Assembly: GCA_031213475.1 (NCBI GenBank) | Contig: JARUPZ010000011.1 | Coordinates: forward strand, 4,180,001 to 4,244,000 | DNA length: 64,000 nucleotides | From: Nereocystis luetkeana | Lineage: Eukaryota > Sar > Phaeophyceae > Laminariales > Laminariaceae | Direction: 5' to 3' | In this document: in pieces, positions 35,520-47,479 of the stretch | Layout: every line of letters begins with the position of its first letter | How positions within the stretch are numbered: position 1 is the stretch's first letter | Position numbers and translations under genes: made by a program | The notes under the pieces: generated by a model | The model's database searches: none | Told to the model about the DNA's origin: nothing | The model's input: only the letters and a program-made list of their open reading frames with translations

Positions 35520-36109
35520 AGTATTATTGGACTAGAAGAGTGGGAATGACGAAAGGGACAGATCTATCTACCGTGATTATCATACCCATTGGTGACACAG
35601 GTGCAGCGGTGGTCTGCGAAGGGGTTTCTTGACGTGTATTATTGCGCTTGTACGCACGACGGTTACACAGTAATCACCACTATACTCCCTAGTGGTCGTA
35701 CTATAATAAATAGTACCAGGAAACCGGCAGCCTCTCGTATTATTATTAGTAACAGGTAAGCGAATTACTTTTTTTTGTCTTGAAGTTGATGCGAATTAGA
35801 CTTTATAGTTGGCCAGTGAAAAACATGTGGTGGGTTGTTCACTGTTCACACATCATTCGACATATTGACATGTTTTTTCAACTGCCGGACAAGGATCGCA
35901 AGACATTAATATAGGCGAAGTAAAAGGTATACCACTGCTGCTGTCCCCGTACCGCCGCTGGTTTCGGCTGCAGGCGGCGCAATTTGTTTTTTCTCGTCGC
36001 AAAGTGTCAACACGCTGCGGGCTGCTGGTAAAAATCAGCTCATGCGACGATAGACGCTTGATCTCGACATAGACTCAGCCCACGGCCAACCCGCTTCGTG
36101 ACGGGCAAG

Positions 36110-38495
36110 GGCAAGAGGTACCCTCCCCTGCACGTCGCCATCGCAGACATGGATGGTGTGAGTCTGCCGAAGCCTTGGCCGCATTCATACCAGCATGGAC
36201 AGCGAGGGAGGATGCACGACAATTCTTGCATGCCCACCCCCGGGATAGAACCGCGTGGAAGACACTGAGATCTGCGTGTGCGAACCTGCAGAAGGTGATT
36301 GCCGCTGGACTGCACGCGTACTTCAAAGCGTACCTTTCCGAAACCGAACGACTCCTAGCGAATAACGAACAGAGAGGCTTCTACAAGCACCTTAAGAGCA
36401 CGGTAGGATTGGAAGGGACTAAAGCGAGGAGCGAACAGTTCATTAGGGACGAGGATGGCACGCTCTTACGGGATAAGGCGCAAATTCGTGAACGATGGGC
36501 GGGGTTTTTCCACAAACGCTTGAACGCGAAGTCGCTGAAACTCGATCCCACGATCATCGACCTCTTGCCACCGCGACCGCCTAAACTGTCGCTTGAAGAT
36601 GAACCACCCATGGACGAGATGACAGAAACACTTAAGGGGATGTCAAATTGGAAAACTGTCGGGCCAGATGGTCTCCCGGTCGACCTCCTGAAAATCGACC
36701 ACCCGGCATTCACTCAGTGCTTTCGCGACATCCTTGTCACTGTTTGGTTAAAAGGAGAAGTCCCCCAGCAATGGAAAGATGCGATCATCAAGGTCCTTGA
36801 CAAAAAAGAAGGGCCGAACTGACTGCAACAACTACAGAGGGATTTCGCTTGTTGCCCACGCAGGCAAAGACTTGTTGAAACTCGTCGCGTCTCGCCTCAG
36901 CAACTACTGCGAGACCGAGGAACTACTCCCTGAGGAACAGTGCGGCTTCCGCCCTGCACGATCAACGATTGATATGTTGTTCGTCGTGCGCCGGTTGCAA
37001 GAGCTCGGGCGGCAGAGGAAACTCCCCTTGTACGTGTGATTCATCGATCTGCAGAAAGCGTACGACTCTGTGGACCGAGAGCTGTTATGGAAGGTACTCA
37101 CACGCTTTGGCGTACCAACCAAGATGCCGAGAATTATCTATAATTTCCACGATGGCATGCCGGATCGCGTGCGTACTGATGACCCCGAGCACTCGGAATG
37201 GTTTGATGTCACGCAGGGGCAGCGGAAAGGCTGTGTACTATCACCGTTACTGTTCGATGTGTTGTTCGCTGCTGCGTTACACGTCGTACTAGTACGCTTC
37301 AGCCAAAACGAAGCCATCGTAAGGAATTTGGTCCAACCCAGTGATGCTGGAGTAGTTTGTACAGAGAAGTAGGAGCCATTGGCGTGCGTGCGAAGGGCTG
37401 TATGGGGCATGTTGTACGCCGATGACGCAGGAATTGTCTCGAAGTCGGCTGAAGGGCTCGCAAAAATGATGACAGTCATCGTGACTGTCTTCGAAGCAGC
37501 AGGTCTCACGGTGTCGGAAACGAAGACAGACACAATGCTCCTACAAACACCAGACCAGACAACCCTGGCACCACCGCTCGTCATCGAAGCGGCAGGCCAG
37601 AGGTATAAGCAGACGACCCAGTTACTATACTTAGGCGGCATTATCCATGAAAACGCTGACCTCTCGCTCGACATCGACCGACGGAACCGCCTCATGCGAG
37701 CATGCCTCAAGCGGTTCGGCCCGGAGTTGTATGATAGGACGACCGCCCCCCTTAGCCTTAAAGTCCGAATGCTGAAGGCCGAGGTGATTGAGACCCTGCT
37801 GGACGGGTGTGTGACGTGGACCCTCAGAGCCGAACACTTTGCCAAGCTTCGAACGGCTCACCACCAAGTCCTGTTGCGAGTCATTGGCTTCCAGCGCCGA
37901 CTTCGTACTTACCATGCCACCCTCTCGTACGCGAAGGCCCTCAAGATGACACGTTGCGAGAGCATTGAAACGACCATTCATAAACGGAGATATCTACTGT
38001 GCGGGGGGCGTGGCACGGCAAAGCACGGAGCTATTACCCAGTCGGGTAATGTTCGGGACGATAGCTGGTGGGGAGAACCCGAGACCAGGCGGACAGTGTA
38101 ATACTTGGCATAGATGCACAGTCGAAGACCTTAGGGAGATCCGAGCCACCAAAGGGTCAACGGAAGTTGCCCCCTTGGTGTTTGGAGTTGAGACCGCGTT
38201 GTGGTCCACTGCAGCCAAAAAGGCGGGGAAGTGGTACCGGGGGATCCTTGAAGAAGCCGAACGGTTCATGGTGAGGTGGCACGAGGCTGAGGCTGAGATG
38301 AGTAGGCAGCGCCGCGCATCCGCCGTGGATGGTGTCCAAGGGAATGGGGGGGGAGGGGGCAACAGGAGAAGTGGCAGAAAACCCGACCAAGGGAATGCGG
38401 AGAGGGGGGGGAACAGGAGGAGTAGAAGGGAAAATGCGGTGGACGGAAGTAGGAAGGAGATGGCAGACAGGGTAGCAAGGCACCAGGCCGACTAG
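36110..38495 (+). pseudogene. LINE reverse transcriptase, broken
   Basis: Fingers region GMSNWKTVGPDGLPVDLLK is at about 36,640. The frame shifts near 36,805, then [15 protein letters not shown] and [17 protein letters not shown] follow. TGA at 37,037-37,039 interrupts just before [17 protein letters not shown] (motif A, catalytic Asp). [15 protein letters not shown] is motif B. TAG at 37,370-37,372 interrupts again before MLYADDAGIVS (the YADD box) and LLYLGGIIHENADLSLDIDRR-like thumb. A second frameshift near 38,040 leads to MFGTIAGGENPRPGG and FGVETALWSTAAKKAGKWYR, ending at 38,495. The catalytic motifs survive, so decay is modest. The family is widespread in algae and oomycetes (from memory). 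Confidence 0.92.
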
Positions 38496-39352
38496 GAAGT
38501 AGAACATGACCATACTACTAGTGCCACCAACTCTGGTGCAGCGGGTTCGAACGTGGTCTTCCCTTGTCTTCTCTTTTTTTTTTCTTTTTTTTTCTTTCTT
38601 GCGCTGATTCTCCGTGACTTTCATTTTATTTATTTCTCTTCTTTTTCTGATTGATAAGCCGTACTGAAGGAGTCGTGTGGCGTGGCTGCATGACGAACCT
38701 ACTCTGCTCGTTTCGGATTGTCTGGCGCCAAGGGGCTAGGCATAGTTGACGAACGCAGGGCGGAGACGGGAGTCTGGGTAGCAAGGTACCAGGCGGATTA
38801 GCAGGGAGAACCTGGCTATACTACTTGTACCTCAAACTGCTGCCGCCACCTGGAGTGTGCTTCGGGCTTTGGTCTGCCTGTTATTTTTTCTTTGTTATTT
38901 TTTCCTTGGCTCTTTGTCTTACTCTATTTGCAGGCAGTGGTGATTTTGTTATTTTTTCCTTTTTTCCAGCTCGTTCTTTTTCAAGTGTTGGCTACCTCAC
39001 CTGCGGGGGGGGGGGGGCACGACAGATTGTTTCTTCAAGGTTTTTTCTTTCATTTTGTTTGTTTATCTCTTTCGATTTGTGTTCTTTGTTTTGTTTTCTC
39101 TTTGATTGTTACCTTTCGTTTCTCTAATTCATAGAATTTGTATGTCGTGCCTGTCGTATCTAGTTTGATGACATGATGACACGGCATTGCATTGCCCACT
39201 GCTGTGCTTACTGCATACGTGGCAACGTAGTATCTCTGTGGCGTAGCTTTGTGACCACAGAACTTGTAGCTCTTCTAGGATTGAAGAATCGGCACGGACA
39301 CTGGTTGTGCTGGATGTCGACGGGTAGAAAGAACGGTTTAATGTGAAGAACA
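36110..39352 (+). mobile_element. 5'-truncated LINE retrotransposon inserted in block B copy 1
   Basis: The two junctions are defined by comparison with the uninterrupted sequence at about 49,890-49,925 in copy 2. The element has an RT-bearing frame (below), a T-rich 3' region and ends near an (AC)n stretch. No apurinic-type endonuclease domain is present, so it is 5'-truncated as LINEs often are. The 3' region holds a partial duplication: AGCAAGGYACCAGGC at about 38,473 and 38,779. Confidence 0.85.
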
Positions 39353-39555
39353 CACACACACTAGATGATGGGCCCAAAGAAATCAGGTGGACGGATGCTC
39401 TAGGGGGCAAGAGCTTGCCGGCGGTGTCCTGCGGTATCCTCCCAAACCTGAAAAATACCTTTTCTTCGCCATTCGAGACGGATGGGATGTAGCTTTTTTT
39501 CATCCATCTCCCCGAATTACCTCTATTACCAGTATAACTTCATTTAAGTCAGCTC

Positions 39556-39655
39556 TCCTATTAAATACAAGTGCTGCTACTACAACAACTACTACTACTG
39601 CTGCTACTATTACAACAATTACTCCTACTATTAATACTACAACAGCGGCCAATAG
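39556..39655 (+). repeat. ACT/CTA triplet microsatellite
   Basis: Imperfect (ACT)n/(ACA)n triplets, matched by a similar run at about 50,130-50,235 in block B copy 2. The triplet run was therefore present before duplication. Confidence 0.8.
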
Positions 39656-41136
39656 TCTGTTATCATACGCCTGACCAGAGCCCGCCACACGTCACCGGCC
39701 ATTGTGTGTTGTTGTTGCTCGGATTTACAGGGCGCGCACAGGCGCGAGCAAACGCCGAGACCAACTCTCCTGTTGCTGTGGTCTGGTGCCGCGAAGAGAC
39801 GCGCTGGGTGCGCTGCACTGCGCGTAGGACCCAAGCGTCCGAGCCAACTCTGGCTGTTTTGTTTTGGGCTGGCGGCGGAGAGACGTGCCGAGTCAACTCG
39901 TCTTCGTATTTTGTACTTCACAATTTTACTGACTGCTGCTGCTGCTGCTGGTGTTGCTGCTGTGCCGCTCCTGCTGTAGTCTACGAATACTTATCCAACG
40001 AGAGGTGCGCGCCGCGTGCGCTTCTCTTGGTACCCAAACCCGCGTCAGCCGACTGTTGAAGTGGCCACGGAGAGATGCCCCCCCGCTGACCGCGCGTCGG
40101 GCGTGAAGCAACGACGCTAGTTAGTATACAGTTGTGTCACCATCCAACTCTTCCATCGTTCTGCTGCTGCTCGTTGTCGTGGAGAACATCTCGGATGCAG
40201 AGAGCTTGCTCTTCTCGAGTGCCTACCTTGGGTGCTATCATAATTTGTTGGTACATGGTATAATGGCACTACGCGACTTGATATGTACTATATGGAACAA
40301 ACACGGTATGGGATATGGGATATGTTGGTGGTATGGTATATATATATGGGAATATGGGAAAACCACCGTATGTGGTATGGTATGTATGTGTTGATGGTAT
40401 GGGACGGGAAAAACACAGTACCTGGTATATGGTATGATACGTTTGCGGTATGGTACCATGTTACGATGTCGTGGATGTATTTTATGGCTTAATTTGCCTG
40501 GTGGTATGGTATGCTTCAGTATATAAAGTCTGCAAGGGTCAAATACGTCGTGCGAATATCATCTGTAACGTGCTTATTATGTATCGGCCATTGGAAAAAA
40601 CGTGCTTATGTATCGGCCATTGGAAAGTGTTCGAAACTATGAGCCTTGCATGCAGACAGACAGATAGACAGACAGATTTGCATTTGTCAAAACAGAGACT
40701 CAGTTCTACAAACTGAAAACTAGAGCCTTATTTGTGCGATATGAGATTCGACCGCTGCATTATGTTCGTCGAAAGCTCTCCGGACGCTTTGGATTGGCCA
40801 AGCTTGCCCCGAGAGTGGCCTGGCGCATGTCTGCTACCGGCGGGGTTTCGCGATAATTGCTACCACTGCTGCTGCATACCTACTCTGCTGCCTGCTGCTA
40901 CATCAGATAGGTGCTGCTGCAGCTGCTGCGGCACGTCACGGACTACTGCTACTACTGCATGTAGTGTGCTGCTGCAAGTAAGTGTGCTGCTGGCTGTGCG
41001 GTGCTGTTGCTGTACGCGCTGCGGCGAGCAATCATTGCGGTAAAAATCAAGGATTGCTACAAACAGGCGCCGCTGCAAGAGAGCACTGCTCAACAAAGTA
41101 AGCTCTACTGCAAGCAAGCGCTGCTGCAAGCCAAAT

Positions 41137-41473
41137 CGGCGTTCCCGGTGGCTTGGTAGGTGGTCCGCGTGCCTATCAAGATCAATTTCGCGGGTTCAAG
41201 TCCCACCGAGTGCATGCTCGTAAGGGCTTTTTCTTGCATGAAAGAAATTGATTAGCGGAAAGCGCGAGAGCGTGAGTTAGCTACATTCGATGAAAATCGA
41301 CGAGCAGTGGGAATGCTGAACCCTATGCGCGACAAAAAATAAAGGCACGTACCAGGGGGGAGAAGGGTAGACACCTGTGACCACGGCTTGTCCAGAAGGT
41401 CGTCGAGCGTAAAACCTCCTACGAGTTAAGCTGGAAAGTGAAAGTGATGATTAAAAAAAAAAAAAAAAAAAAA
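41137..41473 (+). mobile_element. tRNA-derived SINE, family S1, copy 2
   Basis: A box TGGCTTGGTAGG (41,149-41,160) and B box GGTTCAAGTCC (41,193-41,203). The body matches 8,002-8,327 and ends in a poly(A) run of about 20 (41,453-41,473). This B box is closer to consensus than copy 1. Confidence 0.88.
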
Positions 41474-41489
41474 GAGAGCCGCCTCGAGC

Positions 41490-41530
41490 AAGCGTTGCTG
41501 CAGGCGCTGCTGCTGCCTACGGATGCTGCC

Positions 41531-41562
<32 letters not shown>

Positions 41563-41782
41563 AAGCGCGTGCACCCTTGCCGCCACGCTCCTCCTCCTGA
41601 TCTTCGGCACCACGACCCCTTTTCGGGCAGAGAGGACGACGAAGAAGAAGCAGGGCGATCTTCTCGTTGTGCCAGCGTTGCTTGCACAGCGAGTGTCGAG
41701 AAGCACAAGTTAGATAGTACTTCCGCCTGTCGGTGCTTGCTGCTGCTCACTGCTTCTGCAGCTTGCGGCTGCTGCTGCTGCA

Positions 41783-41831
<49 letters not shown>

Positions 41832-41935
41832 TGCTGCAGGTAGGTACTGCTTCTTTTGCACGGCTTCTGTTTGGCTCGTTGGGTCCTGCAAAAGTGCTGC
41901 CGCTGCTGCAAGTGTTTTTTTCCAGCATAATCTTC
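41490..41935 (+). repeat. CTG triplet clusters
   Basis: Interrupted CTG runs at about 41,531-41,560 and 41,769-41,835, with CTGCTG-rich flanks. Gln-, Ala- and Cys-rich frames in the six readings are triplet artefacts. Confidence 0.85.
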
Positions 41936-42054
41936 CAATATTGAGCCATTTTTCGTCTCCGGTTATACGCATTCCAAACTGCCTTCGATTATTGACTATC
42001 TTTCCGACGGAAATCCTTGAAACAGGATAATATTATGCGCAGACACTCTATTTG

Positions 42055-42240
42055 CAAGACAGTGCCGTGGTTGAGGCACACACTCCGGATCGGTGACGCA
42101 CTATACCACGGTCCAGTAGAGCCTCAGCATTGTGTAGGGCTACCACTGAGCCATTGTGTATCCAGAACGGGCATTAGCCGCATACGAAGACATGGCACGA
42201 CATCCGTCGCGCGCGCCCCGTCTGGACCAAGACTACCATG
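42055..42240 (+). repeat. Dispersed repeat D, single unit
   Basis: GTGGTTGAGGCACACACTCCGG, a GTAGGGCTACCA segment and GCATACGAAGACATGGC-like end match the units at 33.9-34.3 kb and, reversed, 45.06-45.64 kb. Confidence 0.65.
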
Positions 42241-42324
42241 GAGTCTTACTAAAAGCATGAGCTCGGACTACTGTCATAGAGTCGAGCGGTGCGCGTGTCA
42301 TGTATGATGGCATGGTATCGCCGG

Positions 42325-42515
42325 ACTCTCCGGCCGAAATAGTTCATGTTTCTCGAACGGATGCTCAGACAGATATATTCCCACTCTAAAACATCATGTA
42401 TTACTTCGTTTAGGCCGTCTGGCTCTCCGGTCGATATAGCTCATGTTCCTCGAAAGGATGTTCAGATATATTCCCACTCTAAAACATCATGCACTACTTC
42501 GTTTAGGCCGTCTGG
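42325..42515 (+). repeat. Two-copy tandem repeat, about 97-bp unit
   Basis: Each unit holds TCATGTTYCTCGAA, GATATATTCCCACTCTAAAA and TTCGTTTAGGCCGTCTGGC. The two units are nearly identical apart from a short indel. Confidence 0.9.
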
Positions 42516-45059
42516 CACTCATTCGCACGCTCAAGCTCTTTCAGTTCGCTACAAAGACTGCCACCTGCATTCCCGTGGTTCCCCCCAGCTTACGGAACGT
42601 ACGCCTGATCCATCTCCCAGTTGTCTCAGTCGTTAGTCGTTAGGTGTAGGGGCACACTGCCGGCCCCGGGACGAACGATAAGAAGCTGCGCGATGGGAAA
42701 AGGTTGTGACCGTCTGATCACATCCCCACAGTCTCCGGGTTCAATTCGAACTCTCCCGATCGCCTACATGTCGTGTCCACTTTTGGAAACCCCTCGGATC
42801 CCTGGATTACCACCGTAAAACTACTGCAGCTATGCTGTAGAGTTTGTTTCCCCGCGTAGATAGATCTTAGCCACGTTATCGTAAATTGATGGATTTGAAA
42901 TTCGCTTTTGGTCTTTGCTTTTCCGCGCCGTGTTTGATGCCGTACGTAGTATAATGGCGCCCGCGTGTATCGTTCAAAGCGTCGGGTGCTCTGTTGACGC
43001 GTCAATTCACATGGATGGGCAGAAATAACGGATACCGAAGTAATGGTGTGCGTGCTGAGCTTTGTGTACGTTTGTTGTACCAGTCAGTGTGTGGATGCTA
43101 GCGAAAAAGATGGTGTAAGTAATCTACAACACTAAGTATTATAGTAGTATCATAGTAAGCAGTAAAATCGAGTTTCCACGAGTGGGTGATTCAAGGATAA
43201 AGTCGAGCATGGACCTCACTTTGTTAAGGGTTTCGAACGAAGGGTTTCGCCGTGTTGTTCATGGTAACGAAGACGTCGTGTGTAACGCTTCTAGAAGGTG
43301 GTGGGGTATGTAGGCTGCATGGAAAGCGTCCTTCAGTGTGGTGCAGTGATATATACGTAGAGTTCCCGCCTTGCCGTGGTACTACGCAGCACGTATACAC
43401 ATACATGTGGTGGCCTTGGGTATACGTTGCGGGACTTTGTGGCGAAACCACAACCACCTTAGCACGTTGCGGCGACAGGAAACACGTATATCGCAACGCT
43501 TGCGTAACGTACCAAATGCACCTGGATTGTGAGACGTCCTGTTGTGAAGTTTGCCATCACGTGTGCGCCGTCGATAGGTCCGTGGATGTTCTCGCAACGA
43601 ACGTTTGCTCGAGTTTTTTTTCGCCAACACGTACGACACATTTTCGATTAATTGTATACCCCGTATAATATATACCTGGTATGTCGTTAGATAGATGGTG
43701 TATGTATATACATATTCACGAACTAAAACATGGAAATAAATGTTGAACGAAGGAAACATGAGGCTTGTGGAGGGGGTCCTGAATCGTTTGCATGTTTAAT
43801 AAAATGGGATGGGGAAGAGGGGCATGATGCGGTTGACAATCATGATGGGCGCAGTTGGTAAAAAAACTGCGAATTGCCGTCTACCAGGTATACATCTGCA
43901 ATAAATATAATGTTTGCATCGAACAAGAGGTGAGTTTGTGTCGATCGCATGTTTTACCAAAACATTTGGAGTTTATTTTTGGCAATTTTTCAATTGACTA
44001 CGGAATTCATGATTCAATATGAAAATAGGAGTACATAACTTCCTTCTTCCCCGAACATACATGGTATGTGCCGAAGTTTAATATATATTGCCTAAATTTA
44101 AGGTGTATTTTGGGTGTTTTTTGCGTGTAGAGCATGTTTTCGCATATTATATATGGTGTCGGTTTTGTGCAGTGTAAAAACACGAGTGAGTGTATAAACG
44201 GCATAATATATACCTGGTATATAATATGGAAGAACAAACATAACGTTGTGGACAGTACCAAAGTACAACAAGTCGCGAGTTGTTGTTGTGGGTGTCCAGC
44301 ATTGCACCATGTTGTCTTCTCCAACTTTTTATTATTAATGTTACTTTTTTCGTGTAATATTACGGTTTTGTTTATATTTTTTGTTTAGTTTGTGTTTTTG
44401 ACTTGATGTTGTCGTTTTCCATTTTGTGGCGTGTTTTTTAGTTCGATTTTGGTTTTTGTTTATTTACCTGTGCTGTCAAACATTACAGCCGCAACAAAAA
44501 ATACAGCACTTTGACCTGGTACGTTTCCTAGTCTGATTACATTGTGATGCGCACACTCGACAATCCGGGAATGTCGCACATTTTTACGTTGGGCAATGAT
44601 CGGCCTTGAGATTTGTGGCTCAAGGTGTTTTAATTCAGGTCCACCCGAGTGCGCTCTCAAGGTACTCCAGCGGACACCTGTGTAGGTAGGTGCTGTTTGG
44701 GGGTTTCCATACGATTAGGTAGAATGCCTGCAGAGGGTACCCCAAGCATTATCTAGGTGTGCTTGAATTTTGAATATTCAGCAGCATCCCGCAACCCCTG
44801 CAGATTGTGCGCACTGACCTGCCCCACTCAGATAATGCGGAGTCTCCTTGTCCGGCTCTCAGTCAATTCCCGATTCCTTTCGTTGTCGTAGTCGGGGAGG
44901 CAGCCTGGTTGGTGGGTTATTTATGTGTTTTTTTCGTGCTCCTAACCTATCTAGTCTATCGATTTTTTGTGTCTACTCTGTAGTACAGTAGAAGAGCCAG
45001 CTTCAATATTCTGACCGCGTACCAGGATATACCCCATATCTCTTCGACTACTGACCCGT
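42516..45059. other. Unassigned, AT-rich spacer
   Basis: Three TACCWGGTA motifs occur (43,673, 43,882, 44,211), two of them in TATATACCTGGTAT contexts. I see no coding sequence, RNA gene or paired repeat. Confidence 0.4.
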
Positions 45060-45642
45060 TCTGGCTACACGATGGCTTCAATGGTAACCCTACACAATGC
45101 TGAGGCTCTACGGGTATAGTGCGTCACCGATCCGGAGCGTGTGCCTCAACCACGGCACGGTCTCGCGAATAACATATTTGCGACATCCGCAAGTCTTATC
45201 TGCCACGTGAGCCAAGAGATTCTGAGGATACCACAATTATCCTCGAGTACAGGCACGTTTTGACTACACGATGGCTTCAATGGTAGCCCTACACCATGCT
45301 CAGACTCTTCTGCTAGCCGAGACTCTTCTGGTAGTACGTCGCAGATCAGGAGCGTGAGCCTCAACCACGGCGCATAGTCGTAAATAACGTATTTATTTGC
45401 GATATATATCCGTGTCGCATACAAGGCATATTTGCGACAACGATCTGAATGGTGTGCGGGTGCACCCGGATGCCAGGTATCTCCTCGAGTTCTGGGCTGT
45501 TTCGGCCATGCGATAGCTTTAATGATGGCCCTGCACCATGCCAATACATCCCTTGCGGTGCGGGGCCAATCTGAGGTATGTGCCGCGAACGTGGCGCGAT
45601 GTCGCAGTTGAGCGGCTTATTTGCGACGAAAATAAGGGCCAT
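45060..45642 (-). repeat. Dispersed repeat D, three units in reverse orientation
   Basis: Reverse complements of the unit at 33.9-34.3 kb, with ATTTGCGACA, GGTGCACCCG and CTCGAG words. The outer end of the family resumes at 46,333-46,370 after an interruption by the element at 45,643-46,332. Confidence 0.75.
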
Positions 45643-46332
45643 CCCTATCGAACAAAAATACACGATTCGTGATATAGTTTTCGTGAATCGTGAAATCACG
45701 TTTCATGACACCAATTTAGTTAGGTTTTCCCTAAAGAACACAAACCCACGATTCGTGACATTTGTCGTGTCTCGAATTACGCCTAATCGAAGCACTACGC
45801 AACCCACGCGCACCAATGGTATCCGAAGGCCGGTACAGGGGCATGGCAGCCTCTGTTTCGTACGCCACTTGTGGTCAACGGGAGCTACCAAAAGACACCG
45901 CTGGGCGCGGGCTAACAGGCAGGTTGTGGCCTCGACATATCGCGGAGGAGGAGCCACCGCTCGAAGAAAAACGCGAAAATGGCCTGAGGATGCCACAGAC
46001 AGGCCAGGCAGGGCAGACGCCCTGCGAGATGGAATCTCGCGAACCGGGCTTGGCAAGACGGTCGGTGAAATTGGATTCGCGGAGGCTGGGTCAGGCTTCG
46101 TGATTCGAATATATGACGGGCCGGGCTATGCGCGGTCGACCCGGCCCGGTCTGGCCGTGCCCCACTCACGAGAGTTGGCGACAACCGTAAAATTCGTTGG
46201 GTTTGAAATATCGAAACCTTTTTTTTTTTTTTTGTTAGAACTGAAATGTCACGGATCGTTATATATATTTTGGTATGTAATGTCAAAAGTCACGAATCGT
46301 GCTTGTTTTTTCGTTCGTTGGGAACGGTCCTA
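45643..46332. mobile_element. Non-autonomous DNA transposon-like insertion within repeat D
   Basis: Left end region has CGAACAAAAATACACGATTCG followed by TGA, and the right end has the inverse, TCACGAATCGTG then CTTGTTTTTTCGTTCG. CACGATTCGTGA words recur near both ends, and TTTCRTGACA-type words lie between. It splits repeat D, whose outer end continues immediately to the right. About 690 bp, no transposase. An open frame crossing it (45,578-46,333) is not a gene. Confidence 0.65.
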
Positions 46333-46379
46333 AGAATGTACGACACCGGTGTCGCAAATAGCACTACAAAAAAAAACAG

Positions 46380-47050
46380 TAAGCAAACACACCAAAAAGA
46401 AACTACATATATATCTAAGAAGGAAATAACCTCCCAGAAGCCGGAAACCGCTGTTGTTTCCACCGCGACGGCCAGGAAGTCGGCTTGTGATAGGGCGATG
46501 CTTCCTTAAATAAAGCAGTTCTTGGCGCTCCTACCGGCTGGTCAAGCCACGTACTGCTGCGGCTCACTTACGACGCGGGCCTGCTGTCGGCGACCACACG
46601 AGTGCTGACACGTTCTGCGGTAGAGGTAGCACACTTCCGCTAAACTGTTGTCTGAATGACGGGGCCCCTCGACCCAAAATCATCGGAATGTCAATCTTAT
46701 TTAAAAAAATGACGTTTTCGTATACTTGGGCGATGAGATTATTCATCGGTATGCAGTTTGGTTTTTGTTGAAGTCAGTTGTCGGGTGACGTATGTGTATG
46801 GAGGAGCTTCAGATTTTAGGGTGAACCTCTATCGTACAACGTCTCTGCTGCAGCTGGGCTTTGCCTGGGCACGGCGAGCATCTGTTTTCTCAAATTTAGT
46901 CGATGGTTTTTGCTCGCGATGGTTCAAGCCTCGATTGGTGCCACCGCGGAGCTGCGTACAGGCAGTATGCGCTAAAACGGATTGTTCCCCATGTCACAGT
47001 CTCGTGGCGAGCATTATTAGTTATGGGAGAGCAGTCTCAAATGCTGCATG
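46380..47050. other. Unassigned DNA
   Basis: Nothing recognised beyond an A-rich start. Confidence 0.4.
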
Positions 47051-47056
47051 CAAAGC

Positions 47057-47465
47057 ACTCATGATAGGAGCTGGCGCTCCGGGGTCCATACGGCACCGTG
47101 TAGCAAGCGCCTGTTTTCTTGTATTATTCCCCAGAAATCTAGCCCGCTCTATGCTGGACGTACTTGCCACACTCACACTCTATGTCCATGCATATATAAT
47201 ATACTGACCATTGTACCACGCAGCCTGCGGTCCTTGTTGGTGAGTCATCGTAAGCCCTGTCCTGACCGGTACTCGTTTGAAGTAGTATAGCGCCGAGGGT
47301 ATTAGACAAGGCTATGTAGGGAGCTACGAGAGGCTGCGGGCTGCATCGGCCGCACATTCGTTCGTGAGTGCAGGCGATTATCTCCGGGTTTGGTCCCCCC
47401 CCTTCGACTACTGCGCCTATCCACTTCTTCTCTGGAAACTCTCGAATCCTTGGAAAAGCTGCTGT
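47057..47465 (+). repeat. Dispersed repeat C, copy 2
   Basis: Direct-orientation partner of 9,780-10,175, collinear over about 400 bp with many substitutions and small indels. It ends in a GGAAACTCTCGAATCC word related to GGAAACCCTCGGATCC near 10,600 and 42,785. Confidence 0.75.
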
Positions 47466-47479
47466 AACATCAGATCATC

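Larger units (their letters stand above)
34483..40720 (+). repeat. Duplicated block B, copy 1 (carries LINE and MITE insertions)
   Basis: Collinear with 47,930-51,625 from CGATGAAATGCATTCGAGCG to the CAGAGACTCAGTTCTACAA segment. Removing the LINE (about 36,110-39,352) and the MITE (35,420-35,519) leaves about 2.9 kb, close to copy 2 without its own insertions. No gene conserved in both copies is recognised; frames near 39.7-40.0 kb and 50.7-51.0 kb are open in both but differ by indels. Confidence 0.9.

Noticed and set aside
39571..41972. Gln-, Ala-, Leu- and Cys-rich frames around triplet runs
   Set aside because: They follow from CTG/CAG and ACT microsatellites in every frame and are interrupted by indels between the duplicated copies.
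45578..46333. 251-codon plus-strand frame
   Set aside because: It crosses the border between repeat D and a nested element, has no domain, and has composition like its non-coding flanks.
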